Source: an uncultured Dechloromonas sp.
Lineage (GTDB): Bacteria; Pseudomonadota; Gammaproteobacteria; Burkholderiales; Rhodocyclaceae
DNA length: 12,770 nucleotides
Direction: 5' to 3'
Assembly (NCBI GenBank): GCA_946477505.1
Contig: CAMKYP010000069.1
Location: 1 to 12,770, forward strand
Below the pieces are notes generated by a model. The model was not told the DNA's origin and ran no database searches. It was given only the letters and a program-made list of their open reading frames with translations. Positions 1 through 7,675 of this stretch are shown here, piece by piece. The position numbers and the translations under genes are program-made. Every line of letters starts with the position of its first letter. Position 1 is the first letter of the stretch.

Positions 1-1
1 C

Positions 2-2257
2 CCGCAGGTCTTCAATGCGGTCGGACGCCTTGCGCGAGGCCGGGCGGCTGCCGATATTGAGCAGGGCGATTTCGGAAACAACCGTCGATTGCCGGAAATA
101 GGTCGTGAATCCCGGCGTTTCGTAGACCAGGCCGCGATAGGCGTTGAACGCCCGTTGCGACAGGTCGTCCATCACGCCATGGAATTGCTGGGCCGGCTCG
201 ATCTGGTTCTCGTGGTCGGTCAGGCTGGCTTCCAGCGTGGCGGCAAGCAGCACTTCGAGGTTGCGGCGACCGGTGTCCGGGTTGCCATACTTGGTTGAGA
301 TGACCTCGCCCTGTTCGGTCAGGCGGATTTGACCGGAGACGGCACCGGCCGGTTGGGCCAGGATGGCGTGATAGGACGGGCCGCCACCACGGCCGACCGA
401 GCCGCCGCGACCGTGGAACAAGCGCAGGCGTACGCCGTGCTGCTGGAAAACGCGGGTCAGCTCGATCTCGGCCTTGTACAGTTCCCAGCCCGAGGTCAGG
501 AAACCGCCATCCTTGTTGGAGTCGGAATAGCCGAGCATGACTTCATGTTCGTTGCAGCGACCGGCGATCAGCTCGCGATAGGCCGGCAACCGGAAGATGC
601 CGTCCATGGTCACCGCGCTCTTCTGCAAATCCTCGATGGTTTCGAAGAGCGGGATGATGTTGACGTCGAGGCGGGGTTTCTCTCCGGGCAATAGCAGGCC
701 CGACTCCTTGAGCAGCAGCGCGAGTTCGAGCAGGTCGGAAACGCCGTCGGTCTTCGAGATGATGCAGTTGGGCAGGGCGGCGGCACCGTACTTGCCGCGC
801 AGTTCATGGGCGGCGAAGAAGATGTCGAGTTCGCCGCGGGTTTCCTCGCTGTAGGCGATGTACGGCGAATAGAGCGGGCGCGGGGTGGCGATTTCCTCGA
901 TCAGCAGCTGGATGCGTTGATCTTCGGGCAGCGCCTCGTAGTCCGCGCAACGGCCGGCCTTGGCCAGCAGTTCGGCGACCGAACGGGCATGCACGTCGGA
1001 GTTCTGGCGCAGGTCGATCGGCGCCAGGTGGAAGCCGAAGACCTGCACGGCACGCAGCAGGCGGCGCAGGCGGCCACCGGCCAGCGCGGCGCTGCCATTG
1101 AGCTTGAGCGAGATGTTGAGGATCTTGAGATCGGCGCGCAGCGCTTCCGGCGTGGCGTAGGGCTCGGCGCTGCCGATTTCGTGGCGGACCGGCTCGACAC
1201 CGTCGAGGAAGCGGGCGGTGGCAGCCAGCCGGGCGTAGATGCCGGACAGGGCGCGGCGATAGGGTTCATCCGAACGCTGCGGCGAATGATCGGTCGAGTG
1301 CTCGGCGAGTGCCAGCAGTTCCGGGGTCACCTTGATCAGCAGGTCGGAAAGCGGCAGTTCGGCGCCCAGTTCGTGCACTTCTTCCAGATAGTGGTTCAGC
1401 GTGGCGGCGGATTGCAGGCGCAGTGCTTCGCGCAGGATGTCGGCGGTGACGAAGGGGTTGCCGTCACGGTCGCCACCGATCCATGAGCCGACGCGGAAGA
1501 AAGGCGGCAGCGCCCAGGTTTTTTCCGGGTAGCGCTTCTGCAATTGTTGCGTGGCCTGGATGTAGAGGCGCGGCAGTTCGGTGAAGAAGGTTTCCTTGAA
1601 ATAGGTGATGCCATTCTTCACCTCGTCGATGACCTTCAGGCGGACCGGGCGCAGCATGCGCGACTGCCATAGGGTGAGAATGGCATTGGTCAGGGCGAGG
1701 TCGTTGTCGGCCTCTTCTTCCGGGGTCATCTGCAGGCGTTCGCGCTTGTCGAGCAGGCGGGCGACGTCGCGATGGTTGCGGATCAGGCTCTGGCGCTGGA
1801 CTTCGGTCGGGTGCGCGGTGAGTACCGGGGCGACCAGGGCGTGAGCGAAGAAGTCAGCGATGGTATCCGGCGACACGGCGGCTCCAGCCAGTGCGTCGAG
1901 GGCGTGCACCAGGCTGCCTTCGCGCGGCGGCGAACCGGCGAGGTCGTGGGCGCGACGCCGGCGGATGTGGTGCTCGTCTTCGGCGATGTTGGCCAGTTGC
2001 AGGAAGTAGCTGAAGGCACGGACGACGGATTGGGTTGTCTCGCGCGGCAGCGGGTCGAGCAACGCGGCCAGTTCGGCGCGGGCGGCTGGGTCGTTGTCGC
2101 GGGCGAAGCGCACCGCCGTCTGGCGGACACGCTCGACAATGTCAAAAACCGATTCGCCTTCTTGTTCCCTGACCGTATCGCCAAGAATGCGGCCGAGCAG
2201 GCGGATGTCGTTGCGAAGCGGTTCGTCCTTGTTGATGTCGAGCGCGTGCTGTTGCAT
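2..2257 (-). CDS. ppc: Phosphoenolpyruvate carboxylase, 3' end cut by window edge
   Basis: Cytosolic enzyme that carboxylates PEP with bicarbonate to oxaloacetate, the anaplerotic entry to the TCA cycle. The 752 visible codons form one uninterrupted frame from the ATG at 2257 to the window edge. Landmarks in order are the catalytic-histidine motif VLTAHPTE (His near residue 149), GGDRDGNP (261-268), SDSNKDGG (578-585), the glycine-rich FHGRGGS (614-620) and, close to the edge, GSRPASRK. The family is usually about 880-930 residues long, so roughly 170 C-terminal residues lie outside the window, including the conserved segment that follows GSRPASRK. The start codon overlaps the stop of the upstream usp gene as TAATG, which implies cotranscription and translational coupling. 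No separate promoter was found between the two genes. The family assignment is very secure. Allosteric behaviour cannot be judged without the C-terminus. Confidence 0.97.
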   Translation of the reverse strand, partial: MQQHALDINKDEPLRNDIRLLGRILGDTVREQEGESVFDIVERVRQTAVRFARDNDPAARAELAALLDPLPRETTQSVVRAFSYFLQLANIAEDEHHIRRRRAHDLAGSPPREGSLVHALDALAGAAVSPDTIADFFAHALVAPVLTAHPTEVQRQSLIRNHRDVARLLDKRERLQMTPEEEADNDLALTNAILTLWQSRMLRPVRLKVIDEVKNGITYFKETFFTELPRLYIQATQQLQKRYPEKTWALPPFFRVGSWIGGDRDGNPFVTADILREALRLQSAATLNHYLEEVHELGAELPLSDLLIKVTPELLALAEHSTDHSPQRSDEPYRRALSGIYARLAATARFLDGVEPVRHEIGSAEPYATPEALRADLKILNISLKLNGSAALAGGRLRRLLRAVQVFGFHLAPIDLRQNSDVHARSVAELLAKAGRCADYEALPEDQRIQLLIEEIATPRPLYSPYIAYSEETRGELDIFFAAHELRGKYGAAALPNCIISKTDGVSDLLELALLLKESGLLLPGEKPRLDVNIIPLFETIEDLQKSAVTMDGIFRLPAYRELIAGRCNEHEVMLGYSDSNKDGGFLTSGWELYKAEIELTRVFQQHGVRLRLFHGRGGSVGRGGGPSYHAILAQPAGAVSGQIRLTEQGEVISTKYGNPDTGRRNLEVLLAATLEASLTDHENQIEPAQQFHGVMDDLSQRAFNAYRGLVYETPGFTTYFRQSTVVSEIALLNIGSRPASRKASDRIEDLR

Positions 2258-2703
2258 TAGTGTTTCCTGACGAGAAGTACGGAGGCGTTGGAGATTTTAG
2301 CGAGTTGTTCGGCAACGGAGCCGAGAAGCAGGGTGGCCAGGCCACGCTGGCCATGGCGGCCGATAACGATCAGGTCGATGTGCAGCTCTTTGCCCTTGTC
2401 GGCCAGGGTTTCGGAGATGCGGCGCTTTTGGGCTTCGAGCAGGAGTGCTTCCGCGTTGATGTCGCCGATATCCTTCATGGCAGTATCGAGGAGCGACTGC
2501 CCGGCGCGACGCAGGTTGGAGATGGCCGACTCGGCACCGCCCATGTCGATCATTCCGTGGCCGTGCATGCTGAGGAGGACTTCATCGACCACATGGACAA
2601 CATAAAGCTTGGCCTGGCTGGTCTTGGCGATGTGCTTCGCTTCTGCCAGCGCGCAACGCGAGGTTTCGCTATCGTCAATGGCGACCATAATGTTCTTGTA
2701 CAT
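2257..2703 (-). CDS. Universal stress protein, UspA family (ATP-binding type)
   Basis: Single-domain Usp protein of 148 residues, a normal length for the family. The N-terminal strand MYKNIMVAIDDSE matches the usual Usp start, with the conserved Asp of the nucleotide site at residue 10 or 11. Near the C-terminus the ATP-binding signature G-2X-G-9X-G-S is complete: Gly115, Gly118, Gly128 and Ser129. This points to the ATP-binding subgroup rather than the non-binding UspA type. The start at 2703 is preceded by a good ribosome site (CAGGAG, about 7 bases upstream). The TAA stop shares one base with the ATG of ppc, so the two genes form an operon with usp first. The biological role of such proteins is usually stress or energy-state signalling. 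A specific link to PEP carboxylase is inferred only from the overlap. Confidence 0.93.
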   Translation of the reverse strand: MYKNIMVAIDDSETSRCALAEAKHIAKTSQAKLYVVHVVDEVLLSMHGHGMIDMGGAESAISNLRRAGQSLLDTAMKDIGDINAEALLLEAQKRRISETLADKGKELHIDLIVIGRHGQRGLATLLLGSVAEQLAKISNASVLLVRKH

Positions 2704-2767
2704 GGCGATACTCCTGAGAAAGATGTTTAACGCGCTAAAGGTACCAAGACCGGCGCTCGGGCGCAGT

Positions 2768-2783
2768 TAGGGAAATCCTGAGG
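2768..2783. promoter_or_regulatory. Second copy of the TAGGGAAATCC motif, upstream of usp-ppc
   Basis: TAGGGAAATCC followed by TGAGG. Eleven bases are identical, and 14 of 16 match, with the dyad at 10681-10696 between lldE and lldR. It lies about 65 bases upstream of the usp start, in the same orientation relative to usp as the other copy has relative to lldE. Its right half is degenerate, so it is a half-palindrome here. A shared DNA-binding protein is inference. No clear -35/-10 pair was found between this motif and usp. Confidence 0.4.
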
Positions 2784-2790
2784 TTGGCGG

Positions 2791-2821
2791 GTCGGTTCGA
2801 GGCCAACGGCCTCGAACCGAC
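2791..2821 (-). terminator. Perfect 14-bp hairpin after lldP, probable transcript end
   Basis: Arms 2791-2804 (GTCGGTTCGAGGCC) and 2808-2821 are exact reverse complements around a 3-base loop. The hairpin begins 10 bases beyond the lldP stop codon and separates lldP from usp. There is no T-run after the stem on either strand, so it is not a textbook intrinsic terminator. It may end or stabilise the lldP message, or be a dispersed palindromic repeat. Confidence 0.5.
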
Positions 2822-2830
2822 GTTTGCGCT

Positions 2831-4651
2831 TTAGTGGAAATGCACTTCGTCGTGGCCTTCGACCGGCGCTTCGAGATCGGCGCCGAGGCGACGGGCCAGC
2901 AGCGTGACGCAGGTAATGATGCCAACGAAGATGCCCAGCCACATCAGGCCGTCCGGATTGATCGCGGCCTTGGCGCCAGCGGCGACTGCGGCGGCCGCAG
3001 CGGCGACCGGCTTGACGTAGACCGGCACGATGCCCGGGAAGACGTAGGCCCACAGCAGGTGCAGCACGCCGACGATGGCGGCCAGGATGATGGAGTGCTT
3101 GAAGGTGAAGCGGAAGATTTCTGACTCACGTCCGACCATGCCGGTGGCACCGGTCGCTACCGAGATCGACTGCGGCGAGATCATCTTGCCGCACACGCCG
3201 CCGCAGGTATTGGCGGACATGGCAATGACGGGGTCGATGCCCAGCTTCTCGGCGGTGACGGCTTGCAGCTTGCCGAACAGCGCGTTGGTCGAGGTGTCGG
3301 AGCCGGTCATGAACACGCCCAGCCAGCCGAGCAGCGCGGCGAAGAAGGGGAAGGCGACGCCGGTGGTGGCGACGGCATAACCCAGCGTGATCGCCATGCC
3401 GGAGAAGTTCATGATGTAGGCGAAGCCGAGGATGGTGGCGATGGTGACGATCGGCCACTTCAGGGTCTTCAGGGTGTCGCGGGCGACGCCGCCGGCGGTC
3501 TTCAGCGAAGCGCCCATGACGACGATGGAGAAGAACCAGGCGAACAGGATGGCGGTGCCGGCAGCCGATAGCACGTTGAACTTGTAGGCAGCCGGCTTGG
3601 CCTTGCCGGCCTGGTCGATGACCATCTTGTCGAGGCCGGTGATCGGGAAGGTGAAGTCGAAGACGGCCTTGGTCATCTGGTCGAGGGCCTGGTTGACCGG
3701 CTTGATGCCCCAGGCGCAGACGAACAGCGACAGGATGATGAACGGTGCCCAGGCTCGGAAGACCTGGCCGCCGGTGTACATCAGCTTGGCCTTGCCGTCA
3801 CGCTTCGGCTCGTGGTCGAAGTGCCAGCTTTCTTTCGGATGCCAGACCTTGAGGAAGGCGACCGTGCAGATGATGGAGGCGATGGAGGCGATCAAATCCG
3901 GCAGCAGCGGGGCAGTGAGCGGCGAGTTGGCCGAGAAATACTGGGCGATGGCGAATGAACCGCCGGACACCAGGCAGGCCGGCCAGACTTCGAGGCCCTT
4001 CTTCCAGCCGGCCATCAGGACCACCAGATAGAGCGGAATGAAGACCGACAGGATGGGCAGCGTGCGGCCGACCATCTGGCTCAGCGCCAGGTCGGGGATG
4101 CCGGCAACCTGGCCGCCGACGACGATGGGGATGCCGATGGCGCCCCAGGCGACCGGTGCGGTGTTGGCCAGCAGGCAGATCGAGGCGGCGTACAGCGGGT
4201 TGAAGCCGAGGCCGGCGAGCATCGCCGACGTGATCGCTACCGGGGTGCCGAAGCCGGCCGCGCCTTCGATGAAGGCGCCGAACGAGAAGGCGATCAGCAG
4301 GGCCTGCAGGCGGCGGTCGTCGGAGATCGAGGCGAGCGAGTTCTTGATGACCTCGAACTGGCCGGTCTTGACCGACATGTTGTAGATGAACAGCGCGGTG
4401 ATCACGATCCAGCACACCGGGAAGAGGCCGAAAGCGCCGCCATAAAGCGTCGCCAAGGCGGCCAGGTCGACCGGCATGTCGTACACGAAAACGGCGATCA
4501 GGATGGCCAGGCCGGTGCCGCCGAGAGCCGCGAAGTGGCCCTTCATGTGCTTGATGGCGAGCGCCCAGAACAGGAAAAGAATGGGAATGGCCGCGACCAG
4601 CGCGGACAGGGCGATATTGCCGAGCGGGTCGACATTCATTTGCCAAGTCAT
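2831..4651 (-). CDS. lldP: L-lactate permease (LctP/LldP family)
   Basis: Inner-membrane carrier that takes up lactate (in this family also D-lactate and glycolate), probably with protons. The protein has 606 residues and a dozen or more hydrophobic segments. Family landmarks are the N-terminal DPLGN, VKTGQFE (94-100), FGAFIEGAAGFGTPVA (124-139), NTAPVAWGA (163-171), GGSFAIAQY (230-238), LGWLGVFMTGSDTSTNALF (441-459) and GKMISPQSI (488-496). I chose the ATG at 4651 because GAGGTG sits 6 bases upstream. A GTG at 4660 would lie inside that ribosome site. Compared with my recollection of E. coli LldP (about 550 residues), the C-terminus is longer: an Ala-rich linker (about 547-563), another membrane segment and an acidic, His-containing tail. 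It is the last gene of the lactate module, 141 bases after dld-II. No convincing promoter was seen in that gap, although a separate transcript is possible. Confidence 0.96.
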   Translation of the reverse strand: MTWQMNVDPLGNIALSALVAAIPILFLFWALAIKHMKGHFAALGGTGLAILIAVFVYDMPVDLAALATLYGGAFGLFPVCWIVITALFIYNMSVKTGQFEVIKNSLASISDDRRLQALLIAFSFGAFIEGAAGFGTPVAITSAMLAGLGFNPLYAASICLLANTAPVAWGAIGIPIVVGGQVAGIPDLALSQMVGRTLPILSVFIPLYLVVLMAGWKKGLEVWPACLVSGGSFAIAQYFSANSPLTAPLLPDLIASIASIICTVAFLKVWHPKESWHFDHEPKRDGKAKLMYTGGQVFRAWAPFIILSLFVCAWGIKPVNQALDQMTKAVFDFTFPITGLDKMVIDQAGKAKPAAYKFNVLSAAGTAILFAWFFSIVVMGASLKTAGGVARDTLKTLKWPIVTIATILGFAYIMNFSGMAITLGYAVATTGVAFPFFAALLGWLGVFMTGSDTSTNALFGKLQAVTAEKLGIDPVIAMSANTCGGVCGKMISPQSISVATGATGMVGRESEIFRFTFKHSIILAAIVGVLHLLWAYVFPGIVPVYVKPVAAAAAAVAAGAKAAINPDGLMWLGIFVGIITCVTLLARRLGADLEAPVEGHDEVHFH

Positions 4652-4738
4652 ACAATACACCTCATAACAAAAATGGTCAGGTTGCCGTCAGCAAGATTTG
4701 CCGATCCCTGGCGGCTACCGAGAGTTGTCACTACTTGT

Positions 4739-4779
4739 TCCGGCCCTGAGTTCGCAGCTCAGGGCCGGATTTTCTTTTT
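4739..4779 (+). terminator. Intrinsic terminator facing right, between lldP and dld-II
   Basis: The arms TCCGGCCCTGAG (4739-4750) and CTCAGGGCCGGA (4758-4769) pair perfectly over 12 bp around a 7-base loop. They are followed on the plus strand by TTTTCTTTTT. This is a classic rho-independent terminator for rightward transcription, yet the genes on both sides run leftward. On the minus strand the A-tract precedes the stem and no U-tract follows it, so leftward termination should be weak. It may stop antisense RNA coming through lldP. On the sense message it would form a hairpin between dld-II and lldP. Confidence 0.75.
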
Positions 4780-4792
4780 ACTGTTCCCCTCC

Positions 4793-7576
4793 TCAACAGG
4801 TCATGGCGTCCTCCTTGCGCGAGCACGCTTCGAGCAGGTAGGCCACAGAACGATAGGTCCGGCCGGTTTCGGCCGTCAGGCCGATTTCGCAGGTGCGGTT
4901 GGTGGAAACGCCGCAGGCGCAGTTGGCCGGCAGTTCGTCGTGGATGTGGCGCAGGGCGTGGCGGTTCAATTCCGGTACCGCGAAACCACGGTCGCCGCCG
5001 AAGCCGCAGCAGGTGGTGCTGCTCGGCTCGATCACTTCCTCGACGCAGGCCTTGAGCAGGGCGCGCAGCTTGCCTTCGGTGCCGGTGCCCATCGTGCCCC
5101 GTTTCACGCTGCAATTGACGTGCAGGGCCACCGGGCCGGGTTGCTTGGTGATCATCAGGCGCGGCAGCAGGGCGTCGTGGGCGAACTCGTGGAAGTCGTA
5201 GAGCTTGAGCTTGCCGGCGAGGTGCTTGTGCATGCGGGCCGAGCAGGCGCTGGCATCCATGATGACCGGGATACGGCCGTTGTCGGAGGCCTTCATCAGT
5301 GCGGCTTCCAGCGTGTTCGACATGTCCTCGCCCTCTTCGAGCATGCCCTTGCTGGCCAGCATCTGGCCGCAGCACAGCTTGTCGAAGCCCTCCGGCAGGA
5401 TGGGGGCGTAGCCGGCGCGGACCAGCAGTTCCTGCACGACATCACCGAGTTGTTTGTCGGCGCTGTCGGCCGGCCCGAAGATGCGGGCGCCGCAGGTCGG
5501 GAAATAGACCACCGGGTCGCCCTTGGCCGCACGCTGGACGGGGGGCTTGGCGGCAGGCGGCATGGCCTTGCGCCACGTGCCGCCGCTGATCCGGCTGACG
5601 AAATTGTCGCCGAGGACACCGGACACGGCGTGGCCGATTTTCAGTCCCGTCCGGCTGAGCCCGGCGAAAGTGCCGAAATGCTCGCCGCTCCAGTGGTGCA
5701 CGGTACGTGCCGTAGCGCTCAACTGGCGGCCACGCAGGCGGCGGGTCAGGTCGCCGGTGTCGATGCCGACCGGGCAGGCTGTCGAGCACAGGCCGCAGGC
5801 GGCGCAGGTGTCCAGCCCCATGTAGGCATAGGCTTCGCTCAGTGTCTCGGCGTGTTCGCCGGCGGCAGCGCGGCGCGACAGTTCGCGTACGCTGGTGATG
5901 CGCTGGCGGGGCGACAGGGTCAGGCGGTGCGACGGGCACAGCGGTTCGCAGAAGCCGCATTCGATGCAGCGGTCGACAATGTCCTCGGCGGCCGGCATCG
6001 GCTTGAGGTTCTCGAGGTGGGCGTGCGGGTTGTCGTTGATGATCACGCCCGGGTTGAGCTGGCCTTGCGGGTCGAACAGGGCCTTGATGCGACGCATCAG
6101 GTCGGTTGCCTCCTTGCCCCATTCCATTTCGACGAAGGGCGCCATGTTGCGGCCGGTGCCGTGTTCGGCCTTCAGCGAGCCGTCGTACTTGTCGACCACC
6201 AGCTTGCACAGGTCGTCCATGAAGCGGGCGTAGCGGTCGATCTCGGCCTTGTCACCGAAGTCCTGGGTAATGACGAAATGCAGGTTGCCTTCCAGTGCGT
6301 GGCCGAAGATGATGCCTTCGTGATAGCCGTGATGGCGGAGCAGGGCCTGCAGGTCGAGGGTGGCGTCGGCCAGCGACTCGATGGGGAAGGCGACGTCCTC
6401 GATGAGCACGGTGGTGCCGGTGCGGCGCATGGCGCCGACGGCCGGGAAGGTGCCCTTGCGCACCTTCCAGTACATCTCACAGGTGGCTGGGTCGGTGGAG
6501 AACTGCGCCGGTTCGACCGTGGCGATGCCATTCATCGCGGCGAGGACAGCGGCGATCTTCTCCTGCAGCCCGGCCGGATTCGGTGAGCGTACCTCGATGA
6601 GCAGCGCGGCGGCGTCTTCGCCCAGTTCGCGCATGATGCTCGGCAGGCCCGGCTTGTTTTCAACCGAGTGGATGGCCGGACGGTCGAGCAGTTCGACTGC
6701 CGATACCGGTTGCGGCTTGAGGCGGATGACGGCTTCGCAAGCACTGCGAATATCCGGGAAAAAGACCAGCGCCGAGGCCTTGCACGGGTCTTCGACGACG
6801 GTCTGGTAGGTGATGCGGGTCATGAAGCCGAGGGTGCCCTCGGAGCCGATCATCAGGTGCGACAGGATGTCGATCGGGTCTTCGAAGTCGACCAGGGCGT
6901 TGAGGCTGTAGCCGGTGGTGTTCTTGATCTTGAACTTGTGGCGGATGCGATTGGCCAGCGCCGGGTTGGCGCGCGTCTCCTTGCCCAGGCGATCTAGTTC
7001 GCCCAGCAACCGGGCATGCGATTGCTTGAAGGCGGCGACGCTGGAGGGGTCTTCGGTATCGAGCAGCGTACCGTCGGCGAACATGACGCGCAGGCCGGCC
7101 AGCGTCTTGTAGCTGTTCTGCGCCGTGCCGCAACACATGCCGGAGGCGTTGTTGGCGGCAATGCCGCCGATCTTGGCGGCGCCGATGGAGGCGGGGTCGG
7201 GGCCGATCTTCTTGCCGAGCGGCGCCAGTCGGCGATTGACCTCGCCGCCGACCATGCCGGGGCCGACACGGACCTGGCTGGCGTCGTCGGCCAGTTCGAA
7301 AGTCGCGAAGCCTTCGCCGATCAAGGCCAGCACGCCATCCGAAAGCGCCTGTCCGGACAGGCTGGTGCCGGCCGCGCGGAAGGTCACCGGCGTGTTGTGC
7401 TGGCGGGCGGCGGCGAGCACGGCGCGTGCCTCGGCCTCGTTTTCAATGATGGCGACGACCTGCGGGGTCAGGCGATAGAAGCTGGCGTCGGTGCCATAGG
7501 CAAGGCGGCGGAGGTCGTCGGTCACTACCTGGCGGTCGGGCAGGGCGGCTTGAAGGGCTTGGATCAGAGCGTTCAT
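4793..7576 (-). CDS. dld-II: FAD/4Fe-4S D-lactate dehydrogenase, Dld-II type
   Basis: Large respiratory-type oxidase of 927 residues that combines GlcD-like and GlcF-like parts in one chain. The N-terminal FAD (PCMH) domain shows PVTFRAAGTSLSGQ (63-76), GPDPASIG (125-132) and GSEGTLGF (244-251). The FAD-oxidase C domain follows, with FGHALEGNLH (424-433), AEHGTGRN (470-477) and LFDPQGQLNPG (500-510). Two ferredoxin clusters come next: Cys537/540/543/547 and Cys591/594/597/601, each ending in CP. The C-terminal half carries two CCG repeats (Cys735-736 and Cys856-857, with partner cysteines such as 695, 778 and 822). Length, domain order and position beside lldP and lldEFG match Dld-II, the D-lactate dehydrogenase described in Shewanella. 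It probably oxidises D-lactate to pyruvate at the membrane and passes electrons to quinone. Glycolate or 2-hydroxyglutarate are alternative substrates that sequence alone cannot exclude. The start at 7576 has a purine-rich but weak ribosome site (AGAAGAG). Confidence 0.9.
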   Translation of the reverse strand: MNALIQALQAALPDRQVVTDDLRRLAYGTDASFYRLTPQVVAIIENEAEARAVLAAARQHNTPVTFRAAGTSLSGQALSDGVLALIGEGFATFELADDASQVRVGPGMVGGEVNRRLAPLGKKIGPDPASIGAAKIGGIAANNASGMCCGTAQNSYKTLAGLRVMFADGTLLDTEDPSSVAAFKQSHARLLGELDRLGKETRANPALANRIRHKFKIKNTTGYSLNALVDFEDPIDILSHLMIGSEGTLGFMTRITYQTVVEDPCKASALVFFPDIRSACEAVIRLKPQPVSAVELLDRPAIHSVENKPGLPSIMRELGEDAAALLIEVRSPNPAGLQEKIAAVLAAMNGIATVEPAQFSTDPATCEMYWKVRKGTFPAVGAMRRTGTTVLIEDVAFPIESLADATLDLQALLRHHGYHEGIIFGHALEGNLHFVITQDFGDKAEIDRYARFMDDLCKLVVDKYDGSLKAEHGTGRNMAPFVEMEWGKEATDLMRRIKALFDPQGQLNPGVIINDNPHAHLENLKPMPAAEDIVDRCIECGFCEPLCPSHRLTLSPRQRITSVRELSRRAAAGEHAETLSEAYAYMGLDTCAACGLCSTACPVGIDTGDLTRRLRGRQLSATARTVHHWSGEHFGTFAGLSRTGLKIGHAVSGVLGDNFVSRISGGTWRKAMPPAAKPPVQRAAKGDPVVYFPTCGARIFGPADSADKQLGDVVQELLVRAGYAPILPEGFDKLCCGQMLASKGMLEEGEDMSNTLEAALMKASDNGRIPVIMDASACSARMHKHLAGKLKLYDFHEFAHDALLPRLMITKQPGPVALHVNCSVKRGTMGTGTEGKLRALLKACVEEVIEPSSTTCCGFGGDRGFAVPELNRHALRHIHDELPANCACGVSTNRTCEIGLTAETGRTYRSVAYLLEACSRKEDAMTC

Positions 7577-7628
7577 TTCTCTTCTGTCTTATAGAGGAGT
7601 TGCGGTGGCGAGCGGCGTCGAAAACGGG

Positions 7629-7667
7629 CAAAAAAATCCCGGAGGCCGGTGGTGCCGGCGCTCCGGG
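7629..7667 (-). terminator. Intrinsic terminator after lldF
   Basis: Read on the minus strand: CCCGGAG, one bulged C, GCCGG, a CACCA loop, CCGGC, CTCCGGG, then A and seven T. This gives a 7+5 bp GC-rich stem directly followed by a U-tract (seven A at 7630-7636 on the plus strand). It starts 8 bases after the lldF stop and should end the lldEGF transcript. Only 52 bases remain before the dld-II start, so dld-II depends on a short promoter there or on read-through. Confidence 0.88.
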
Positions 7668-7675
7668 CAGAGGGA

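Noticed and set aside
4652..4660. Upstream GTG start for lldP at 4660
   Set aside because: The GTG is part of the GAGGTG ribosome site that serves the ATG at 4651, and the family N-terminus fits the shorter protein.
4648..4731. A 27-codon GTG-initiated frame ending in TGA that overlaps the lldP ATG as ATGA, a possible leader peptide
   Set aside because: It has no convincing ribosome site, overlaps the lldP Shine-Dalgarno region, and such a short frame is likely by chance. Conservation would be needed.
4652..4738. LldR operator or strong promoter in front of lldP
   Set aside because: TGGCGGCTACC has the wrong spacing for the dyad, and TTGCTG has no credible -10 partner at the right distance.
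4535..6586. Long open frame on the plus strand (683 codons) opposite dld-II and the lldP start
   Set aside because: It lies antisense to clear dld-II domains, shows no recognisable domain, and is rich in Ala/Gly/Arg/Val as expected from a GC-rich shadow frame.
4793..7576. Glycolate oxidase subunit (GlcD) as the identity of the large FAD protein
   Set aside because: GlcD is about half this length and lacks the two ferredoxin clusters and CCG repeats. The fused architecture and lactate gene neighbours favour Dld-II, though substrate is not proven.
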